DNA from: Acorus gramineus
Taxonomy: Eukaryota; Streptophyta; Magnoliopsida; Acorales; Acoraceae
Assembly (NCBI GenBank): GCA_030737835.1
Contig: CM060853.1
Location: 11,900,034-11,964,033 of the forward strand
Direction: 5' to 3'
DNA: 64,000 nucleotides
Part shown: positions 63,582 through 64,000 of the stretch, one piece after another
Layout: every line of letters begins with the position of its first letter
Position numbering within the stretch: position 1 is the first letter of the stretch
Notes under the pieces: generated by a model
Told to the model about the DNA's origin: nothing
The model's database searches: none
Seen by the model: only the letters and a program-made list of their open reading frames with translations
Made by a program: the position numbers and the translations under genes

Positions 63582-64000
63582 TGTCACGCCCCAGGGCGGC
63601 CGTCCCCGGGACGCGGCAAGTGTATATATGATATCAGTAAACAGGAGTTCAATAACATACTCACACAACAGCTAAAATGACAACACAGATAAAAGCAGGG
63701 CTGACATGATATATACACCAAATGCGGAAGCTAAAAGACTGAATCTGTAATCAAAACATACTACAGACTCGATACATAATCATATGTCCTGTGAGAGCCA
63801 ACATGTCCATATACACATACAAATACAATCCATACTAGGTGCCCAAGCACAGAAATATATACATACAATGAAAGAGAAGGATGCTGATGGCCTCAAAACT
63901 CGAGGGACGTGGCGCTACTCCGCTACTGGTGTAGTCGCTCGGGAAGCTCCTCCTTCAAGTCCTCCTCGGTAATCACTGGAGAAAATAATTATGCGAGGGG
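63582..64000 (-). mobile_element. LTR-like sequence, cut by the window end
   Basis: It begins TGTCACGCCCCAGGGCGGCC. Read on minus this is the ...GGGGCGTGACA terminus typical of Tekay/Del-like Ty3/gypsy LTRs. It shares ordered words with 18780 onward (gcggaagc, aatctgtaatc, gtgagagcc, gatgctgatggcctca against aatgctgacggcctca, ctcctccttcaagt). Less diverged from the canonical end than the nested copy, so probably younger. The rest lies beyond the window. Confidence 0.7.

Overview
This is nuclear DNA of a flowering plant, very probably a eudicot. It is AT-rich, its host genes have many introns, and each host protein has a clear angiosperm family: a clavaminate synthase-like dioxygenase, an ERD7/senescence-domain protein, a LysM receptor-like kinase of the LYK3 type and an Aux/IAA repressor of the IAA18/IAA26 type.

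Layout. Positions 1-10.7 kb are gene-dense. They hold the 3' exons of the dioxygenase (+), an ERD7-like gene (-, convergent with it) and a complete 11-exon LYK3-like gene (-). Two perfect tandem duplications lie here: 149 bp that doubles most of the LYK3 last exon, and 63 bp upstream of ERD7. From 10.7 to 50 kb there is a transposon-filled gap of about 40 kb without a host gene. It holds an LTR-like remnant (about 11 kb), a pair of long-TIR elements in opposite orientation, one carrying a 5'-truncated LINE (14.7-16.8 kb), and a 9.4-kb PIF/Harbinger-type element (17762-27174). The Harbinger element encodes a Myb/SANT-like protein, a DDE transposase and a GRF-zinc-finger/membrane protein, and a solo-LTR-like sequence is nested in the intron of the third gene. 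Further along are AT-rich non-autonomous repeats, a 1.3-kb deletion derivative of the Harbinger family (30650-31947), a GC-richer island with G-box/ABRE-like motifs (36.5-37.05 kb) and a Ty1/copia element with both LTRs (41268-47997). From 50 to 53 kb lies a complete five-exon Aux/IAA gene (+). From 53 to 64 kb there are small repeats, a second, truncated copia remnant (59.2 to about 62.2 kb) with a long AT microsatellite and a degenerate repeat array next to it, and the start of another LTR (63582-end) related to the one nested in the Harbinger element.

Context. LYK3 (At1g51940) and IAA18 (At1g51950) are neighbours in Arabidopsis, so the LYK3-Aux/IAA linkage here looks ancestral, with the space between them filled by transposons. 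Host exon boundaries were placed by hand from GT/AG sites and reading phase. All phases close, which makes the four host models reliable. Transposon boundaries are less certain except where target-site duplications are stated.
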